Shown here: positions 62,262-64,000 of the stretch, in pieces | How the letters are laid out: every line of letters begins with the position of its first letter | Position numbering within the stretch: position 1 is the first letter of the stretch | DNA from: Alphaproteobacteria bacterium | GTDB lineage: Bacteria; Pseudomonadota; Alphaproteobacteria; Rhodospirillales; Casp-alpha2 | NCBI GenBank assembly: GCA_024279135.1 | Contig: JAJRRU010000012.1 | Span: 27,908 to 91,907 of the forward strand | Direction: 5' to 3' | DNA length: 64,000 bases | Program-made: the position numbers and the translations under genes | The notes under the pieces: model-generated | Databases searched by the model: none | What the model saw: only the letters and a program-made list of their open reading frames with translations | Told to the model about the DNA's origin: nothing

Positions 62262-64000
62262 TCAGCCACCTCCCAGCGGCAGTTTGACCTTCACAGTGGT
62301 ACCCGTCTCGTATTCCGACTCGATAGACAACGCCCCATCATGAAGCTTCACAAGGGCGTTAGCTATAGCGAGGCCCAATCCAACGCCATCCTGTGATTTC
62401 AAGGGGTCGTTATCATGGCGGTTAAAGGGTTCCTTGACGGCCGCCAGCCTATGCGCAGCTATGCCAATGCCCGTATCGACAACCTGTAAAACGATATTCT
62501 GGTTTACCCCATATACTGTCACGCTGATACAACCGGATTTCGGCGTGAATTTAATCGCATTCATAATCAGATTAACCAGGACCTGATAGATGGCACGTTT
62601 ATCGGCGTGCAACGTGGGCAAGTCATCGGCAATCTCGAACGTCAGATTAATTTGACTGTCACTCGCCCGTTTAGAGAGCAGTCTTTTACAGTTATCCAGT
62701 AATTCAGGAAGCTCTATTTCTTCTATTGTGAGTGTGTATCCCCCCGCCTCGATCCGTTCTATGTCTAGAATCTGGTTAACCAGGTCCAGCAAATGACGGC
62801 CGCTGAAGACGATATCATCGGCATAGTTCAAATATTTTTTCTCATTGATTGGTCCGAGATATTGATTCCTGATCATTTCAGCAAATCCGAGGATAGAATT
62901 TATGGGTGTTCGCAGTTCATGGCTCATACTGGCCATGAATTCGGATTTGGCCTTGTTGGCAAGCTCGGCCTGTTGCAGGACTTTTCTGCGTTCTTCATCG
63001 ACCAGTTTGCGTTCAGTGGTGTCATGAAGCATGACGGTGTAAAGTACCTCATTACCGACATTTATTTTAGAGACAGACGCCGAAGCTGGAAACTCGACAC
63101 CATTTTTATGGAGTCCCATTATTTCGCTGCGCTGGTCCATAAACCGGTAGATATCGTTAGATTGATTAAAAGCCTCGATATGTCTATCGTGAATTGACCG
63201 CTTTTTTTCCGGGATCAATATATTCAACGAGCATCCAATGATCTCGGACACACTGTATCCAAAGATGCGTTCCGCCCCCTTGTTAAACATCTGAATCTTC
63301 ATGTCCGCACCGATGGTGATGACGGCTTCGGGTACAATGGCAAATATTTCTTTCAACCGGTTCTCGGACGCCTTTAAATCCTCTTCAATTTTCTTACGTT
63401 CGGTGATGTCAATAAAACTGACTGGAACGCTTTGAAAACCATCCTTGGTCTGCGGAATACGAAACGAGATAATGACATTTAGTTCTGTGCCATCACGGGT
63501 TCGTAACGTAACTTCGGATCGGAAAGATTTCTGTTTCTTCCAAATCGCACACAGTTCATCAATAAAAACATCCAATGCATTCAGCCCAAAGACTTCCTTT
63601 ATGGAACAAATGAATTCGTCCTCTGCTTCATAGCCAAAAAGTTTTAAAGTCGCTTCATTGATGTGGGTGACTTTAACCAGAGAAGTCATTTCCCAGACCA
63701 CATGTTCATTAGCCTTCAGATACTGGCGCAAATCTCTAACACCATCACGACGCAACTGTTCGAGAGCATTGCGCAGCTCCGACAGGTCTTCATTCCAGAT
63801 GGAAATCTCCATATTCCCGAACAGTCTTTTAGCATCCTGCCAGGAAATTAAGTTAGCTAGTCCATCGGCGAGGTGATTGCCCAAAGATTCAAATAAATCA
63901 CGGTCATTCTGACTATAAATCACGGGTTCTTCGCAGTGGTGAATGCCAAGCATCCAAGGTCTTTCGCCTTTGGGATAGATCGCCATCACTAACTGTGAGC
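62262..64000 (-). CDS. PAS-domain sensor histidine kinase, N-terminus cut by the window
   Basis: The frame is open to the window end, so the true start lies beyond 64000. Visible in order: the end of a GAF-like domain (RPWMLGIHHCEEPVIYSQNDRDLFESLGNHL), a first PAS (about 85-195), a second PAS with ERIFGYSVSEIIGCSL and IPEKKR, then HisKA ASMSHELRTPINSILGFAEMIRN with the His, and ATPase boxes LIMNAIKFTPKSG, VVDTGIGIAAH and DGVGLGLAIANALV. No receiver domain is attached, and no membrane span is seen in the part shown. Confidence 0.88.
   Translation of the reverse strand, partial: SQLVMAIYPKGERPWMLGIHHCEEPVIYSQNDRDLFESLGNHLADGLANLISWQDAKRLFGNMEISIWNEDLSELRNALEQLRRDGVRDLRQYLKANEHVVWEMTSLVKVTHINEATLKLFGYEAEDEFICSIKEVFGLNALDVFIDELCAIWKKQKSFRSEVTLRTRDGTELNVIISFRIPQTKDGFQSVPVSFIDITERKKIEEDLKASENRLKEIFAIVPEAVITIGADMKIQMFNKGAERIFGYSVSEIIGCSLNILIPEKKRSIHDRHIEAFNQSNDIYRFMDQRSEIMGLHKNGVEFPASASVSKINVGNEVLYTVMLHDTTERKLVDEERRKVLQQAELANKAKSEFMASMSHELRTPINSILGFAEMIRNQYLGPINEKKYLNYADDIVFSGRHLLDLVNQILDIERIEAGGYTLTIEEIELPELLDNCKRLLSKRASDSQINLTFEIADDLPTLHADKRAIYQVLVNLIMNAIKFTPKSGCISVTVYGVNQNIVLQVVDTGIGIAAHRLAAVKEPFNRHDNDPLKSQDGVGLGLAIANALVKLHDGALSIESEYETGTTVKVKLPLGGG

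Overview
The window looks like chromosome of an alphaproteobacterium, most likely Rhodospirillales-like. The order hisZ-purA, an EipB (DUF1849) gene with its conserved cysteine pair, a PAS_5-type protein, gatC-gatA-gatB, and a FadN-type hydroxyacyl-CoA dehydrogenase all point that way. The genus cannot be named from sequence alone. Coding density is high, and many neighbours are coupled by 4-base ATGA or GTGA overlaps. No rRNA, CRISPR array or intact transposase was seen.

Layout. 0-4.7 kb: end of hisZ, purA, a degenerate kinase-like membrane protein and a small membrane partner. 4.7-13.4 kb: envelope and housekeeping genes (gamma-glutamyltransferase lipoprotein, M48 peptidase with repeats, lipoprotein, DsbA-like oxidoreductase, protease-less tandem PDZ protein, EipB, glyoxalase II, RNA (uracil) methyltransferase). 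13.9-26.5 kb: a lipid block. It holds a four-gene beta-oxidation operon headed by a 1317-residue acyltransferase/hydrolase/acyl-CoA ligase fusion, then a lipid kinase with a phosphoglycerol-transferase-like enzyme. 26.7-37.8 kb: pgi, a Cys-rich secreted peptide, an amine oxidase-like flavoenzyme, two MsrA paralogues, tdh-kbl, a thioesterase, gatCAB and a YbaK-type deacylase. 37.9-45.7 kb: tRNA-Ser(GCT) followed by an A+T-richer accessory stretch with repeats, gene remnants, an AlkB-like repair enzyme, two orphan envelope proteins, a PLP lyase, an orphan anSME-type radical SAM protein, a secreted protein that may need a -1 frameshift, and a 271-bp MITE-like element. 45.7-64 kb: two OmpR-type two-component systems, a sulfur operon, a sulfide-responsive regulator with a persulfide dioxygenase, ruvX, pncA, an orphan PqqD/HprK-like pair, a glycine-repeat protein and a PAS histidine kinase that runs off the end.

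How the genes work together. The strongest candidate system is at 49.3-54.9 kb: an octaheme cytochrome, a membrane cytochrome b, SoxY, SoxZ and a triple-rhodanese protein in one tight operon, with no SoxXA, SoxB or SoxCD. It lies next to a BigR/SqrR-like repressor with two cysteines and a Blh-type persulfide dioxygenase. A divergent OmpR/EnvZ pair sits upstream. This suggests a redox module in which a SoxYZ-bound or rhodanese-bound sulfur atom exchanges electrons with a multiheme/quinone chain instead of the classical Sox cycle. In the lipid block, the LtaS-like enzyme should release diacylglycerol and the adjacent kinase could recycle it, while the fusion protein could release, activate and transfer acyl chains at the membrane.
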